Shown here piece by piece: positions 33,450-44,631 of a DNA stretch of 64,000 nt. The notes beneath the pieces were generated by a model that worked only from the letters and a program-made list of their open reading frames with translations, was not told the origin of the DNA and did no database searches. Position 1 is the stretch's first letter; each line of letters starts with the position of its first letter. The position numbers were made by a program, and so were the translations under genes. The DNA comes from Luteibacter yeojuensis (GTDB lineage Bacteria; Pseudomonadota; Gammaproteobacteria; Xanthomonadales; Rhodanobacteraceae): NCBI RefSeq assembly GCF_011742875.1, contig NZ_JAAQTL010000001.1, positions 2,604,001 to 2,668,000 on the forward strand, in the 5' to 3' direction.

Positions 33450-34817
33450 TTAGGCGGTCGCGGGACAGGTCACCGAAAAGACGGCGCCCTGTTCGTTGCC
33501 GCCGACGGACAGCGAATACCCGTGCAGGCGCACGATGGCGCTCACGATCGCCAGCCCAAGACCGCAACCCGGCTTCGCGCGCGTCTCGTCGCCGCGGTAG
33601 AAACGACGGAACACGGCCTCGCGTTCGTCCGGCGGAATGCCCGGCCCGGTATCCGCGATGTCTACCCGCGCATCGCCGCCGGCGTCCGTCGACGCGACGA
33701 GGCGCACGGCACCGCCGTCCGGCGTGAACTTGATGGCGTTGCCGACGAGGTTCGCGAACGCCTCGAACATCAGCTGCGGATCGCCGCGCAGCGGCGGCAG
33801 CCGACCCAGTTCGAGTTCGAAACGCTGCCCGCGGTCCTCTGCCAGCGGCGCGTAGAATTCGTGCACGTTGCGCAGCACGGTGCACAGGTCCATCGTCTCG
33901 AAGCAGGCACTGCGCTGGCGGTCCTCCAGCTCGGACACCCGGAGCAAGGCGCGGAAGCGCGACAGCACGGTGTCGATCTCGCCCACGCAGGCGTCGAGCT
34001 GGTCGCCTTCCGGCCGGCTCTCGAACTGCTGCTGCAGGCGGTAGAGGCGCGTGCGCATCCGCGTGAGCGGCGTGCGCAGGTCGTGGGCGATGTTGTCGGT
34101 CACGCCTTTCACTTCGCCCAGCAGGCGCTCGATCTCGGTCAACGTGGCGTTGACCGTGCCTGCCAGCAGGTCGACTTCGTCGCCGGTACCGCTGATGGGC
34201 AGACGCACGCTCAGGTCGCCTTCGCGGATCGGCTCCATGGCCTGCTGAATGGCGCGAATGCGCCGCGCGGGTCCGCGCGCGATCAGCACGCCGCCGAGCA
34301 GGCCGGGGATGATCGTCAGGGACAGCCCCCAGAGGAGGCCGTGACGGATGATCGTGCCGATACCGTCGATGGTGGAGCTTTCCTTCGCCACGACCAAGCG
34401 CGTCCCGTCGGGCAACGCATGGGCGAGGCCGCGCACGCGCGCGGTGACCTTGCGCGTGGGGCTGGCCAGGTTCGCGCTGAGCGAGCGGGCGACGTCGTCT
34501 TCCGCCAGTTCCTTCGGCAATGTGGCGATGTTGCCGGCGAGGTGCCTGCCCTGTGCGTCGAACAGCCCCATCCACATCGCGCCCTGGACGTCGATCTGGC
34601 TGGCCGATTCCACCGTCGCGCGCATGTTGCGCGGAGCCGTGCCTTCCAGGTAGTGCACGCGCGACGCGAGCATCTGGTCGATGACGCCGGACAGGTAGCG
34701 CGACGTCTCCCACTGCACGATGCCAAGCAAGACCACGCACCAGACGGCGAACAACGCGCCATAGATGATGATCAGGCGCGAGGTGGTGGAGCGCCAGGCG
34801 TCAGTCAGCGGGCGCAA
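33450..34817 (-). CDS. Sensor histidine kinase of the efflux operon
   Basis: 455 residues. Two membrane helices (about 14-34 and 161-181) enclose a periplasmic sensor of about 125 residues, followed by HAMP (about 180-233), HisKA with phospho-acceptor His 245 in DNIAHDLRTPLTR, and HATPase_c with N box NLVGNAIKFTP, DTGPGIPPDE (G1) and GCGLGLAIV (G2). It belongs to the EnvZ/QseC-like class. Its start overlaps the response regulator stop by 17 bp. Together they probably control the RND pump genes downstream, a common layout. The signal is unknown. Confidence 0.92.
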   Translation of the reverse strand: MRPLTDAWRSTTSRLIIIYGALFAVWCVVLLGIVQWETSRYLSGVIDQMLASRVHYLEGTAPRNMRATVESASQIDVQGAMWMGLFDAQGRHLAGNIATLPKELAEDDVARSLSANLASPTRKVTARVRGLAHALPDGTRLVVAKESSTIDGIGTIIRHGLLWGLSLTIIPGLLGGVLIARGPARRIRAIQQAMEPIREGDLSVRLPISGTGDEVDLLAGTVNATLTEIERLLGEVKGVTDNIAHDLRTPLTRMRTRLYRLQQQFESRPEGDQLDACVGEIDTVLSRFRALLRVSELEDRQRSACFETMDLCTVLRNVHEFYAPLAEDRGQRFELELGRLPPLRGDPQLMFEAFANLVGNAIKFTPDGGAVRLVASTDAGGDARVDIADTGPGIPPDEREAVFRRFYRGDETRAKPGCGLGLAIVSAIVRLHGYSLSVGGNEQGAVFSVTCPATA

Positions 34818-35481
34818 GGACGTATCCCGAGCCGCGCACGGTGCGGATGAGCGGCAAATGGCCGACGCCGTCGATCTTGCGACGCAGGCGGCCGATGTGG
34901 ACGTCGATCACGTTGGTCCCCGGGTCGAAATGGAAACCCCATACGTGTTCGAAGATCATCTGCCGGGTCACCACCTGCCCCGCGTTGCGCATCAGGAATT
35001 CCAGCAGGCGGAACTCCGTGGGCAGCAGGGTCAGTTCCTGGTCGCGGCGCTGCGCGTTGTGCCGGACCAGATCGAGTTCGAGGTCGGCGACGCGCAGCCG
35101 GGTCTCGTTGGCGCCCTGGCGGCGCCGGCGCAGCAGCACTTCGGCGCGCGCGGCCAGTTCGTCGGGCGCGAAGGGCTTGGTGAGGTAGTCGTCGCCACCC
35201 GCGCGCAGGCCGCGCACGCGCTCGTCCACGTCGGACAGCGCGCTGATCATCAGCACCGGTGTGTCCACATCGCGCTGGCGCAGTTCGGAAACGACGTCGA
35301 TGCCGTCCATGCCGGGCAGCATGCGGTCGAGCGTGATGATGTCGTAGCCGTCCTCGAGGGCACGCGCCAGGCCTTCCCGCCCGTCCGCCACCCAGTCGGC
35401 GACGAGACCGTGCGCGCCCAACTCCGCGACGATATCGCGGGCGGTAACCTCGTCGTCTTCGATGACCAGGGCCCTGGGCAT
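34801..35481 (-). CDS. OmpR/PhoB-family response regulator of the efflux operon
   Basis: 226 residues. Receiver domain with acidic pocket EDDE (8-11), phospho-acceptor Asp 52 in TLDRMLPGMDG, and Lys 102 in YLTKPFAPDEL. A winged-helix trans_reg_C domain (about 130-224) follows, with LTPTEFRLLE-like LLPTEFRLLEFL and the RLRRKIDG...IRTVRGSGYVL recognition region. It is the first gene of a five-gene operon (regulator, kinase, RND permease, adaptor, outer-membrane channel). Confidence 0.94.
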   Translation of the reverse strand: MPRALVIEDDEVTARDIVAELGAHGLVADWVADGREGLARALEDGYDIITLDRMLPGMDGIDVVSELRQRDVDTPVLMISALSDVDERVRGLRAGGDDYLTKPFAPDELAARAEVLLRRRRQGANETRLRVADLELDLVRHNAQRRDQELTLLPTEFRLLEFLMRNAGQVVTRQMIFEHVWGFHFDPGTNVIDVHIGRLRRKIDGVGHLPLIRTVRGSGYVLAPAD

Positions 35482-35508
35482 CCGCTCTGCTCCTGCCGGA
35501 TGGACAAC

Positions 35509-35537
35509 GGAAAACGGCCCGCAAAGGGGCCGTTTCC
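35509..35537 (-). terminator. Terminator-like hairpin after rpoH
   Basis: AAACGGCCC / GGGGCCGTTT-type stem with loop GCAAA, flanked by A/T runs, 23 bp beyond the rpoH stop and 28 bp before the response regulator start. It separates the two transcription units. Confidence 0.65.
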
Positions 35538-35559
35538 GATCTTACGCCGAACCGCGGCC

Positions 35560-36420
<861 letters not shown>

Positions 36421-36447
36421 GTGTGGAACCTCCTGAAAGTCTGTTCG

Positions 36448-36477
36448 CAGATTAGCAGTCCCGAAATGAGAGTGCTA
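36448..36477 (-). promoter_or_regulatory. CIRCE operator (HrcA site) overlapping a promoter of rpoH
   Basis: Plus strand TTAGCAGTC (36451-36459), 9-nt spacer, GAGTGCTAA (36469-36477). This matches the CIRCE consensus TTAGCACTC-N9-GAGTGCTAA at 17 of 18 positions. On the minus strand a promoter can be drawn through it: TTAGCA, 18-nt spacer, TAATCT (36448-36453), 28 bp before the rpoH start. Binding of HrcA would block this promoter. Confidence 0.85.
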
Positions 36478-36618
36478 AGTCGGCCCGAAGTTCATCGGTT
36501 AACTGTACGCAATGGTACAGAAATGCCCCGACGATGTCCAGAGGGTGTACTGACGCGTTCAGGATTGGGTAGGCGCCCGGCCCGACGGGGCGGGTTTCGG
36601 GGCCACGCCGCCGCCCGG

Positions 36619-37320
36619 CTAGGCCGCCAGCTCGGCGCGCCGCGGCAGCGACCAATCGATCGGCGGCTCGCCGCGGGATTCCAGGTAAGCGTTCGCCTTG
36701 GCGAAATGCCCGCAGCCCATGAAGCCGCGGTGGGCGGAGAGCGGCGAGGGATGCACGCTGCGCAGCACCAGGTGGCGCTTGCCGTCGATGAGCTGGCCCT
36801 TGCGCTGGGCGTGGCTGCCCCAGAGCATGAAGACGAGGCCCTCGCGCTCGCGGTTGAGCGCATCGATGGCGGCATCGGTGAAACCTTCCCAACCCCGGCC
36901 CTGGTGCGAACCCGCGTTGCCCGCTTCGACGGTCAGTACCGCGTTGAGCAGGAGCACGCCGCGGTCGGCCCAGGGCGTGAGGCAACCGTGATCCGGTCGC
37001 GGGATACCGAGGCAATCCTCGATTTCCTTGAACATGTTCTGCAACGACGGCGGCACGCGCACGCCGGGGCGGACGGAAAAAGCGAGCCCGTGCGCCTGGC
37101 CGGGGCCGTGGTACGGGTCCTGGCCGAGGACGACCACGCGCACCTTGTCGAACGGCGTGTGCGCAAAGGCGTTGAAGATTTCCGGACCCGGCGGGTAGAT
37201 CGTCTTTCCGCGCGCCTTTTCCTCGCGCAGGAACTCCGAGAGGGCAAGCATCTCCGGACGATCCAGGTACGCACCGATCCTCGTCTTCCAGGACGGCTCC
37301 AGCTTCACCCGGTCGTTCAA
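36619..37320 (-). CDS. ung: Uracil-DNA glycosylase
   Basis: 233 residues, family 1. Water-activating motif GQDPYHG with Asp 68, the [12 protein letters not shown] core, and catalytic [11 protein letters not shown] with His 190. Removes uracil from DNA in base excision repair. Its start overlaps the stop of the double-receiver gene by 4 bp (ATGA), so it is translated from the same message. This pairing of ung with a signalling protein is unusual to me. Confidence 0.95.
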   Translation of the reverse strand: MNDRVKLEPSWKTRIGAYLDRPEMLALSEFLREEKARGKTIYPPGPEIFNAFAHTPFDKVRVVVLGQDPYHGPGQAHGLAFSVRPGVRVPPSLQNMFKEIEDCLGIPRPDHGCLTPWADRGVLLLNAVLTVEAGNAGSHQGRGWEGFTDAAIDALNREREGLVFMLWGSHAQRKGQLIDGKRHLVLRSVHPSPLSAHRGFMGCGHFAKANAYLESRGEPPIDWSLPRRAELAA

Positions 37321-38156
37321 TGCGCCGCCCTCGCCCGCAGGTGCCGGGCGACGCGCAGCTGGAAGAGCAGCTTGGTGATGAGGAGCTTCTCCTCGACCGG
37401 CTTCTCGACGAGGTCGTTCGCACCGGCGCGCAGCAGCGCGGCCTGGTTGGCGGGATTCTCGTCGCCGGTCATCACCAGCGTGGGCAGTTGGCCCTTGCCG
37501 TAGCCGAAGTCGTTGCGGATACGTTCCACGAGGTCGCCGCCGGTCAGTTCGCCTTTCAGGCTCACGTCGGTCAGCACGACATCGGCACCGACCTCGCCGC
37601 GCTCGTGCGCGTCGCGGAGGTGTTGAAGGGCGTCTTCCGCGCTGATGACGTGATGCACGGTGAGGCCGTACTTCTCCATCATGCGCCGCGTGGCGAGGGC
37701 GACGACGCGGCTGTCTTCCACATAGAGCACTTCGCCCTCCGCGCCGCCCTCGGGACGCACGTAGCCGCGGATGAATTCGGCCAGCGCGCCGAAACCCAGC
37801 GATTTGTCGAAGTAGTCGGTGACGAATTCGCCGAGCTCGCGCCGGTGCAGGCGCTCCTCGACGTCGCCGGAGACGACGACGATGGGCATGTAGATCTGCG
37901 GCGCGGATTCGCGCACGAAGCGGGCGACGTCGAGTCCGTCCATGTCGGGCAGGCGCAGCGCCACGGTCACGAAGTCGAACACGCCGCGCTGGAGTTCGGC
38001 CTGGGCCTCCGCGCCGGTGGACGCGCCGACGATCTCGACACCCGGCACCTCCGCGGCGACGACGCGCGCGATGAGCTGGCGGACGACCTTCGAGCCGTCC
38101 ACCAGGAGAATGCGCGGCGTGGCGCCGGCAACACCCGAACCGATGTGAGATCCCAC
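37317..38156 (-). CDS. Tandem receiver-domain protein with a degenerate first receiver
   Basis: 279 residues, two CheY-like receiver domains and no output domain. Receiver 1 (about 14-130): the phospho-acceptor position is Ala 66 ([14 protein letters not shown]) and the acidic pair is reduced to VDGS, although Lys 118 is kept, so it probably cannot be phosphorylated. Receiver 2 (about 140-272) is intact: YVEDS (Glu 147, Asp 148), Asp 197 in VLTDVSLKG, and Lys 252 in VEKPV. Likely a phosphorelay or scaffold protein acting by protein-protein contact. It is coupled to ung and placed between ftsX and rpoH. Confidence 0.86.
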   Translation of the reverse strand: MGSHIGSGVAGATPRILLVDGSKVVRQLIARVVAAEVPGVEIVGASTGAEAQAELQRGVFDFVTVALRLPDMDGLDVARFVRESAPQIYMPIVVVSGDVEERLHRRELGEFVTDYFDKSLGFGALAEFIRGYVRPEGGAEGEVLYVEDSRVVALATRRMMEKYGLTVHHVISAEDALQHLRDAHERGEVGADVVLTDVSLKGELTGGDLVERIRNDFGYGKGQLPTLVMTGDENPANQAALLRAGANDLVEKPVEEKLLITKLLFQLRVARHLRARAAH

Positions 38157-38172
38157 CCCAATGCCCCCTTAG

Positions 38173-39153
38173 TCAGGCCGCCGCGGCACGGCGGATCTGC
38201 CGCGCGCTCACGAGTCGTGCGCCGAGCCACCCCAGCAAGGCCGACGCGAAGGGTACCGAAAGCAGCAGCCAGGCGGGGAGCCCTCCGAAGTTGACGCTGC
38301 CGTCGTAGGCCGCCGCGAGCCGCTCCACCGGGCCTGCCATCGCCAGTTCCAGCACCACGGCCAGTGCCACGGCGAGCACGCCGGCGAGGAATCCGAGCCA
38401 GACGCCCGCGTACAGATAAGGCCGTCGGACGAAGGGACGGCTGGCACCGATGAGCAGCAGCACGCCGATCTCGGCGCTGCGGCTCTGGATGTCGACGCGG
38501 ATGGTGTTACCGACCACCAGCAGCGCGGCGATGCCGAGCAGCAGGGCGAGCAGGCCGACGGCGCGGCGCCCCACGCCAAGCAGGGCATCCAGACGCTGAC
38601 GCCATGCCCCGGTGTCCTGGACCATGTCGACGCCCGGCGTCGCCTTCATCGATTCGACCAGACGGCCGGCTTCTTCCGCGGAGAGGCCCGGATTCGGTTT
38701 CACGGAAAGCACGTACGGCAAGGGATTCGCATCGAGCGACTGCAAGGCGCCGGAGAAACCCTGCACCTCCGCCAGTTCGTCGAGCCCGTCCTTCGGCGTC
38801 CGCACGACGACCTCCGCCACCTCCGGACGGCCGCGCAGCGCGGCGGCGGCGGTGTCCGCCATGACGGCGTTCTGCCCCGGCTTCATGAAGGCACTGATGG
38901 ACTGGTTGCGGCCGAGCGCGTCGCCCATCCGTTGCACGTTGCCGAGCAGCAGGTAGAACGTGAGCGGCAGGGCCAGGGCCACGCCCATCACGGCCACGGT
39001 GAGCAGGGTGCCGAGCGGTCGCGCGCCAAGGCGACGCAGGCTGATGGACAGGCTCCAGGCGTGGTGCTCGCGCCAGGCGCCGACCTTGCGCGGCCCGCTG
39101 CGGCGGGTTTTCTCCGGCTCGGGCGTGCGGCGGGGTTCCCGGACGGCGTTCAT
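38173..39153 (-). CDS. ftsX: Cell-division permease-like protein FtsX
   Basis: 326 residues: a basic cytoplasmic N-terminus, one helix (about 48-70), a periplasmic extracellular domain (FtsX-ECD, about 72-195, including SISAFMKPGQNAVMADTAAAAL), then three helices of the FtsX permease domain. It works with FtsE to transmit ATP-driven signals to periplasmic cell-wall hydrolases at the division site. Its start overlaps the ftsE stop by 4 bp. Confidence 0.94.
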   Translation of the reverse strand: MNAVREPRRTPEPEKTRRSGPRKVGAWREHHAWSLSISLRRLGARPLGTLLTVAVMGVALALPLTFYLLLGNVQRMGDALGRNQSISAFMKPGQNAVMADTAAAALRGRPEVAEVVVRTPKDGLDELAEVQGFSGALQSLDANPLPYVLSVKPNPGLSAEEAGRLVESMKATPGVDMVQDTGAWRQRLDALLGVGRRAVGLLALLLGIAALLVVGNTIRVDIQSRSAEIGVLLLIGASRPFVRRPYLYAGVWLGFLAGVLAVALAVVLELAMAGPVERLAAAYDGSVNFGGLPAWLLLSVPFASALLGWLGARLVSARQIRRAAAA

Positions 39154-39827
39154 ACCACCTCCGTGGCGGGCACGTCGGCGACCAGCTTGCCGTGGTCGAG
39201 CACCACCACGCGCTTCTTCATGCGCTTGATGAGCATGAGGTCGTGGCTGGCGACGAGGACGGCGGTACCGACCGCCTGGAACTCCGCGAACAGGGTCATG
39301 ATCTCCATGGCCAGCTGGGGGTCGAGGTTGCCGGTGGGCTCGTCGGCGATGAGCACGGCGGGCTTGGCGACGATGGCGCGCGCGATGCCCACGCGCTGCT
39401 GCTCGCCGGTCGAGAGGGCTTCGGGCAGCTGTTTTTCGTAGCTGAGCAGGCCGACCTTCTCCAGCGCGGCACGCACGCGACGGCCGCGATCGGACGGGGC
39501 GACACCCGCGATGATGAGCGGCAGCTCCACGTTGGCGAAGACGCTGCGGTCGAGCAGCAGGCGATGGTCCTGGAAGACCATGCCGAGCTTGCGCCGCACC
39601 TTCGGGACATCGCCCGAACGAACCGTATTGAGCTTCTGGCCGTCCAGCGTGACCACGCCGTTGGTCGGGCGCTCGATCATCGCCAGCAGCTTCAGCAGCG
39701 TGCTCTTGCCGGCACCGGAATGCCCGGTAACGAAGGCCATTTCGCCCGCGTCGACTTGAAAGGACACATCGGTAAGGGCCTGGTGACCGCCCTCGTACCT
39801 TTTGCTCACCAGATCGAAACCGATCAC
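39150..39827 (-). CDS. ftsE: Cell-division ATP-binding protein FtsE
   Basis: 225 residues, ABC ATPase. Walker A GHSGAGKSTLLK, Q-loop FQDHRLLLDRSVFANVELPL, signature ALSTGEQQRVGIARAIV (TGEQQ replaces the common SGGQQ), Walker B AVLIADEPTGNLDP, and His switch VASHD. The first gene of the ftsE-ftsX pair. Confidence 0.95.
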   Translation of the reverse strand: MIGFDLVSKRYEGGHQALTDVSFQVDAGEMAFVTGHSGAGKSTLLKLLAMIERPTNGVVTLDGQKLNTVRSGDVPKVRRKLGMVFQDHRLLLDRSVFANVELPLIIAGVAPSDRGRRVRAALEKVGLLSYEKQLPEALSTGEQQRVGIARAIVAKPAVLIADEPTGNLDPQLAMEIMTLFAEFQAVGTAVLVASHDLMLIKRMKKRVVVLDHGKLVADVPATEVV

Positions 39828-39901
39828 CGCGTTACCCGTTGGCTCGTGAAGCTCCAGAGGATAAGGGATGTGGTGTAGAAATGTGGGAGCTACAGCAACC
39901 T

Positions 39902-40025
39902 TGTAGGAGCCGCTATAGCGGCGAGTGAGATTGCCGAACTGTGGGAGCCGCTATAGCGGCGAGAAGCCCACGGAGCGATGAAGCGGCGAGGGAGGTTCCC
40001 CTCGCCGCTATAGCGGCTCCTACAA
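39902..40025. repeat. REP family A cluster of three arms (A3)
   Basis: Two direct arms (39902-39925 TGTAGGAGCCGCTATAGCGG-CGAG; 39941-39963 GTGGGAGCCGCTATAGCGGC-GAG) and one inverted arm (40001-40025). A degenerate GTGGGAGCTACAG piece precedes at 39883-39895. The second arm has the family B-type GTGGGAG end on a family A palindrome. The inner sequence after the second arm (GAAGCCCACGGAGCGATGA) resembles that in A5. Confidence 0.88.
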
Positions 40026-40032
40026 AGCGGAT

Positions 40033-41778
40033 TTATCGGCCGCCGAACAGGCGGCCGATGCGGCGCAGGAGGCCCATCTTTTCCTTGGGCGGCTGAGCGA
40101 CCGGTGCCGGCGCCGGACGACTGGCGGCGACCTGGCGCGACGGGCGGCGGCTCGGATTCGCCTGGCCTTCGGCCTGGCGCGGCGCGCCCTGCTTCGGCTT
40201 GTCGGTGCGCACGGCATTGCCGTTCGCCGCGCCGTTGCCGTTCTCGGCGCCCTCGCGGGCACCGCGGCCGCGGCCGCCACGACGACGGCGGCGCTTCTTC
40301 GAGGCGCCGTCGGCGGACATCGCTTCCGTGGCGGCCGGGAGTTCGGCGACGGTCTCGGCGACCACCACCGTCTTCACCGGCACCTCGGTGGGCGAACCGG
40401 CAGCGGCCGGGCGATCCTCGCGCGGCGGGCGCGGTCGGCGCTCGCGGCTGCCGGAACGCTCGCCGGAACGCGGACCACCCCGGCCATCGCGACCGCCCCG
40501 GCCGCCCTTCTCGGGCGGGGCGCCGCGCGTGGGGATATGGCCGCCGGTATCGTTCGGATCGTCCACTTCGTCCTGCACGCCGTCGGCGCGCGGGCGCGGT
40601 GCCGGCATCACCAGCATCTTCGCCTCGATGGAGGCGGTGGGAATCTTCTGATTGATGTAGGCCTCGATGTCAGGCAGGCCCATGGCGTAGAGGTCGCAGG
40701 CAAAGCTGATCGCATCGCCTTCGGCGCCGAGGCGCGCGGTGCGGCCGATGCGATGGACGTAGTCCTCGGCATCCTGCGGCAGGTCGTAGTTGAACACGTG
40801 GCTGACCGCCGGGATGTGCAGGCCGCGGGCGGCGACGTCGGTGGCCACCAAGAGGTCGATCTGGCCTTCCTGGAAGCGCTGCAGCAGCTTCTGGCGCTTC
40901 ACCTGCGGCACGTCGCCGGAGATGGCGCCGACGCGGAAGTTGTGCCGCTTCAGGCGGTCGGTGATGCGCTCGGCCGCGGCTTTCGTGTTGACGAAGATGA
41001 TGCTGCGCTCGGCCTTGCTCTCCTCGAGCAGGTTGAACAGCAGCGGCATCTTCTCTTCCTTCGAGGGGAAGTAGACCACCTGGCGGACGCGGTCGGCGGT
41101 GACGTTCTCCGTCTCCACCACCAGCTTCTCGGCCTCGTGCATGTGCTCGTAGGCCAGTTCCAGCACGCGATGGCTGAGCGTGGCGGAGAACAGCAGCACC
41201 TGGCGCCGGTCGCGGGCAGGCAGGCGACGGAAGATGAAGCGCACGTCCTTGATGAAGCCGAGGTCGAACATGCGGTCGGCCTCGTCGATGACCATGACCT
41301 CGACGCTGCCGAAGCCGAAGACGTCCTGCTTGTAGTAGTCGAGGAGGCGGCCCGGCGTGGCGATGATGATGTCGCAGCCGTCACGCAGTTGCTGGCGCTG
41401 CTTGTCGTAGTCGACGCCGCCGTAGATCAGGGCGCTGCGCAGGCCGGTGGCCTTGCCGATGGCCTGGAAATCCTTCTCGATCTGGATCGCCAGCTCACGG
41501 GTGGGCGCGATGACCAGGGCGCGCGGGTCGGAATCCTTGCGGTCCGCATGGGCCGGATTCTTGAGCAGGCGATCCATCAACGCGACGAGGAAGGCGAAGG
41601 TCTTGCCGGTGCCCGTCTGGGCCTGGCCCGCGACGTCGCGCCCCGTCAGGGCGACGGGGAGCGTCAGCGCCTGGATGGGGGTGCACCGGGTGATGCCGGC
41701 GGCCGCGAGGCCTTGCTGGAGCAGCGGATGGAGGTCGAGGTTTTCGTAGAAGACGTCGGTGAGAACGGTTTGGGACAT
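40033..41778 (-). CDS. rhlB: DEAD-box RNA helicase RhlB
   Basis: 581 residues from ATG 41778 ([20 protein letters not shown]). Helicase motifs in order: Q motif [22 protein letters not shown] (I), PTRELAIQ (Ia), TPGRLLDYY (Ib), [11 protein letters not shown] (II), FSATLS (III), [12 protein letters not shown] (V) and HRIGRTAR (VI). A long basic, Gly/Arg-rich disordered tail (about 400-581) ends [14 protein letters not shown]. An RNA degradosome component that unwinds structured RNA. It is divergent from trxA-rho, the gene order usual in this order. No good ribosome site is seen, so the start is assigned by similarity. Confidence 0.92.
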   Translation of the reverse strand: MSQTVLTDVFYENLDLHPLLQQGLAAAGITRCTPIQALTLPVALTGRDVAGQAQTGTGKTFAFLVALMDRLLKNPAHADRKDSDPRALVIAPTRELAIQIEKDFQAIGKATGLRSALIYGGVDYDKQRQQLRDGCDIIIATPGRLLDYYKQDVFGFGSVEVMVIDEADRMFDLGFIKDVRFIFRRLPARDRRQVLLFSATLSHRVLELAYEHMHEAEKLVVETENVTADRVRQVVYFPSKEEKMPLLFNLLEESKAERSIIFVNTKAAAERITDRLKRHNFRVGAISGDVPQVKRQKLLQRFQEGQIDLLVATDVAARGLHIPAVSHVFNYDLPQDAEDYVHRIGRTARLGAEGDAISFACDLYAMGLPDIEAYINQKIPTASIEAKMLVMPAPRPRADGVQDEVDDPNDTGGHIPTRGAPPEKGGRGGRDGRGGPRSGERSGSRERRPRPPREDRPAAAGSPTEVPVKTVVVAETVAELPAATEAMSADGASKKRRRRRGGRGRGAREGAENGNGAANGNAVRTDKPKQGAPRQAEGQANPSRRPSRQVAASRPAPAPVAQPPKEKMGLLRRIGRLFGGR

Positions 41779-42207
41779 GGTGGAATGAAGGGCCTGGAAG
41801 CTCGCGCCGCGCTGGGGCGGCGCCGTCCCGGCGGCATGGGGAGCCCACGGGGACACGGAGGGTCCGGCCGGCGTCACGGGAGTGTCGGGAGCGGCCGGGT
41901 GCCATGCCGGCGGCCTGCGACGCGCCCGGCGCGCGATGGCCGGAGGCGGTGGTGGCCGCGCCCGAGGGTTCCCGCTGGCATAGGTGAACCGGCTGGAAGA
42001 ACCGGTTCACCTATGTCAACGGAAACCACCCGCTGGCGACCTTGAATTGCTTGAATCGCGCCCCTAGTTGGGTTGGAATGAGGGCCGCCGGCTGCAATGG
42101 CCAAGACCTTCGGTTCCGGTTGGACCCGCGACATGGGGCTCCTTAGTGTAGCCGATGCGAGCGTCACGGTCGTCAACCCCCTATTCACCCTTTTTCTGGA
42201 GATCCCG
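41779..42207. other. 429-bp divergent region between rhlB and trxA
   Basis: No gene supported. It must hold the promoters for rhlB and trxA. The notable item is a perfect 14-bp inverted repeat at 41979-42015. The rest is GC-rich, with out-of-frame open stretches that resemble no protein I know. Confidence 0.5.
41979..42015. promoter_or_regulatory. Perfect 14-bp inverted repeat between rhlB and trxA
   Basis: CATAGGTGAACCGG (41979-41992), 9-nt loop CTGGAAGAA, then CCGGTTCACCTATG (42002-42015). No T tract on either side, so not an intrinsic terminator. It could be an operator or a stable structure in the rhlB or trxA leader. Confidence 0.55.
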
Positions 42208-42537
42208 GTGAGCGACAAGATCACCCATACGAGCGACGCTGCGTTCAACAAGGACGTCCTCGAGTCCGATACCCCCGTCCTGCTCGACTTCTGGGCCGAA
42301 TGGTGCGGTCCGTGCAAGTCGATCGCTCCCGCGCTCGACGAGCTGGCCGCCCAGTACGACGGCAAGGTCAAGATCGTGAAGATCAACATCGACGAGAACC
42401 AGCAGACCCCGCGTCAGTTCGGTGTACGCGGTATTCCCACGCTGATGATGTTCAAGAATGGCAAGGTCGAGGCCACGCAGATCGGCGCCGTCGGCAAGGG
42501 CCAGCTCGACCAGATGATCCAGAAGGCGATCGTTTAA
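42208..42537 (+). CDS. trxA: Thioredoxin 1
   Basis: 109 residues from GTG 42208 with GGAG upstream ([17 protein letters not shown]). Active site WCGPC with Cys 33 and 36, buried Asp in VLLDFWAEW, cis-Pro in [12 protein letters not shown]. General protein disulfide reductase. It precedes rho, the common order in Gammaproteobacteria. Confidence 0.95.
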   Translation: MSDKITHTSDAAFNKDVLESDTPVLLDFWAEWCGPCKSIAPALDELAAQYDGKVKIVKINIDENQQTPRQFGVRGIPTLMMFKNGKVEATQIGAVGKGQLDQMIQKAIV

Positions 42538-42558
42538 TCGCCTGTTCCACCCCGCCGC

Positions 42559-42590
42559 CGCGTGAGGCGCTTTACGTCGCGCCTCACGCG
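42559..42590 (+). terminator. Hairpin between trxA and rho
   Basis: CGCGTGAGGCGC, 8-nt loop TTTACGTC, GCGCCTCACGCG: a perfect 12-bp stem 21 bp after the trxA stop. It has no T-run, so it more likely protects the trxA 3' end or takes part in rho leader control than ends transcription by itself. Confidence 0.45.
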
Positions 42591-42686
42591 ATGCTAGGCT
42601 CTAAGGCGTTCGCCGGGACACCACTTGTCCCCCTGCCGCGAACCCTCTCCCCCTCTTCTTCCAACGGCGCCCCGTGAGGTTTGCCC

Positions 42687-44420
<1,734 letters not shown>

Positions 44421-44450
44421 TCGGGCGCCTCGGCGAAACGAACCGCGAAA

Positions 44451-44475
44451 GGCCGCCTCCGGGCGGCCTTTTTCT
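44451..44475 (+). terminator. Intrinsic terminator of rho
   Basis: AGGCCGCC, loop TCCG, GGCGGCCT, then TTTTC, 30 bp after the stop codon. Confidence 0.85.
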
Positions 44476-44631
44476 TGCGCCGATTCCTGAACCCGCCCAG
44501 CGCGGCGGGACACTTTGGACACGGCGCCCGCGCGCGATGCTACGCTCCGCGCGCAGGCACCTTTTGCTTGCGGAAACCCGTCCCCATGTGGTCCGGCTAC
44601 CGGCCGAAAGCCCCAACGTCAAGGAAAGTCC

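Noticed and set aside
36503..36520. LexA box reading of CTGTACGCAATGGTACAG
   Set aside because: The E. coli LexA box needs CTGT-N8-ACAG. Here the gap is 10, and Xanthomonad LexA uses a different motif.
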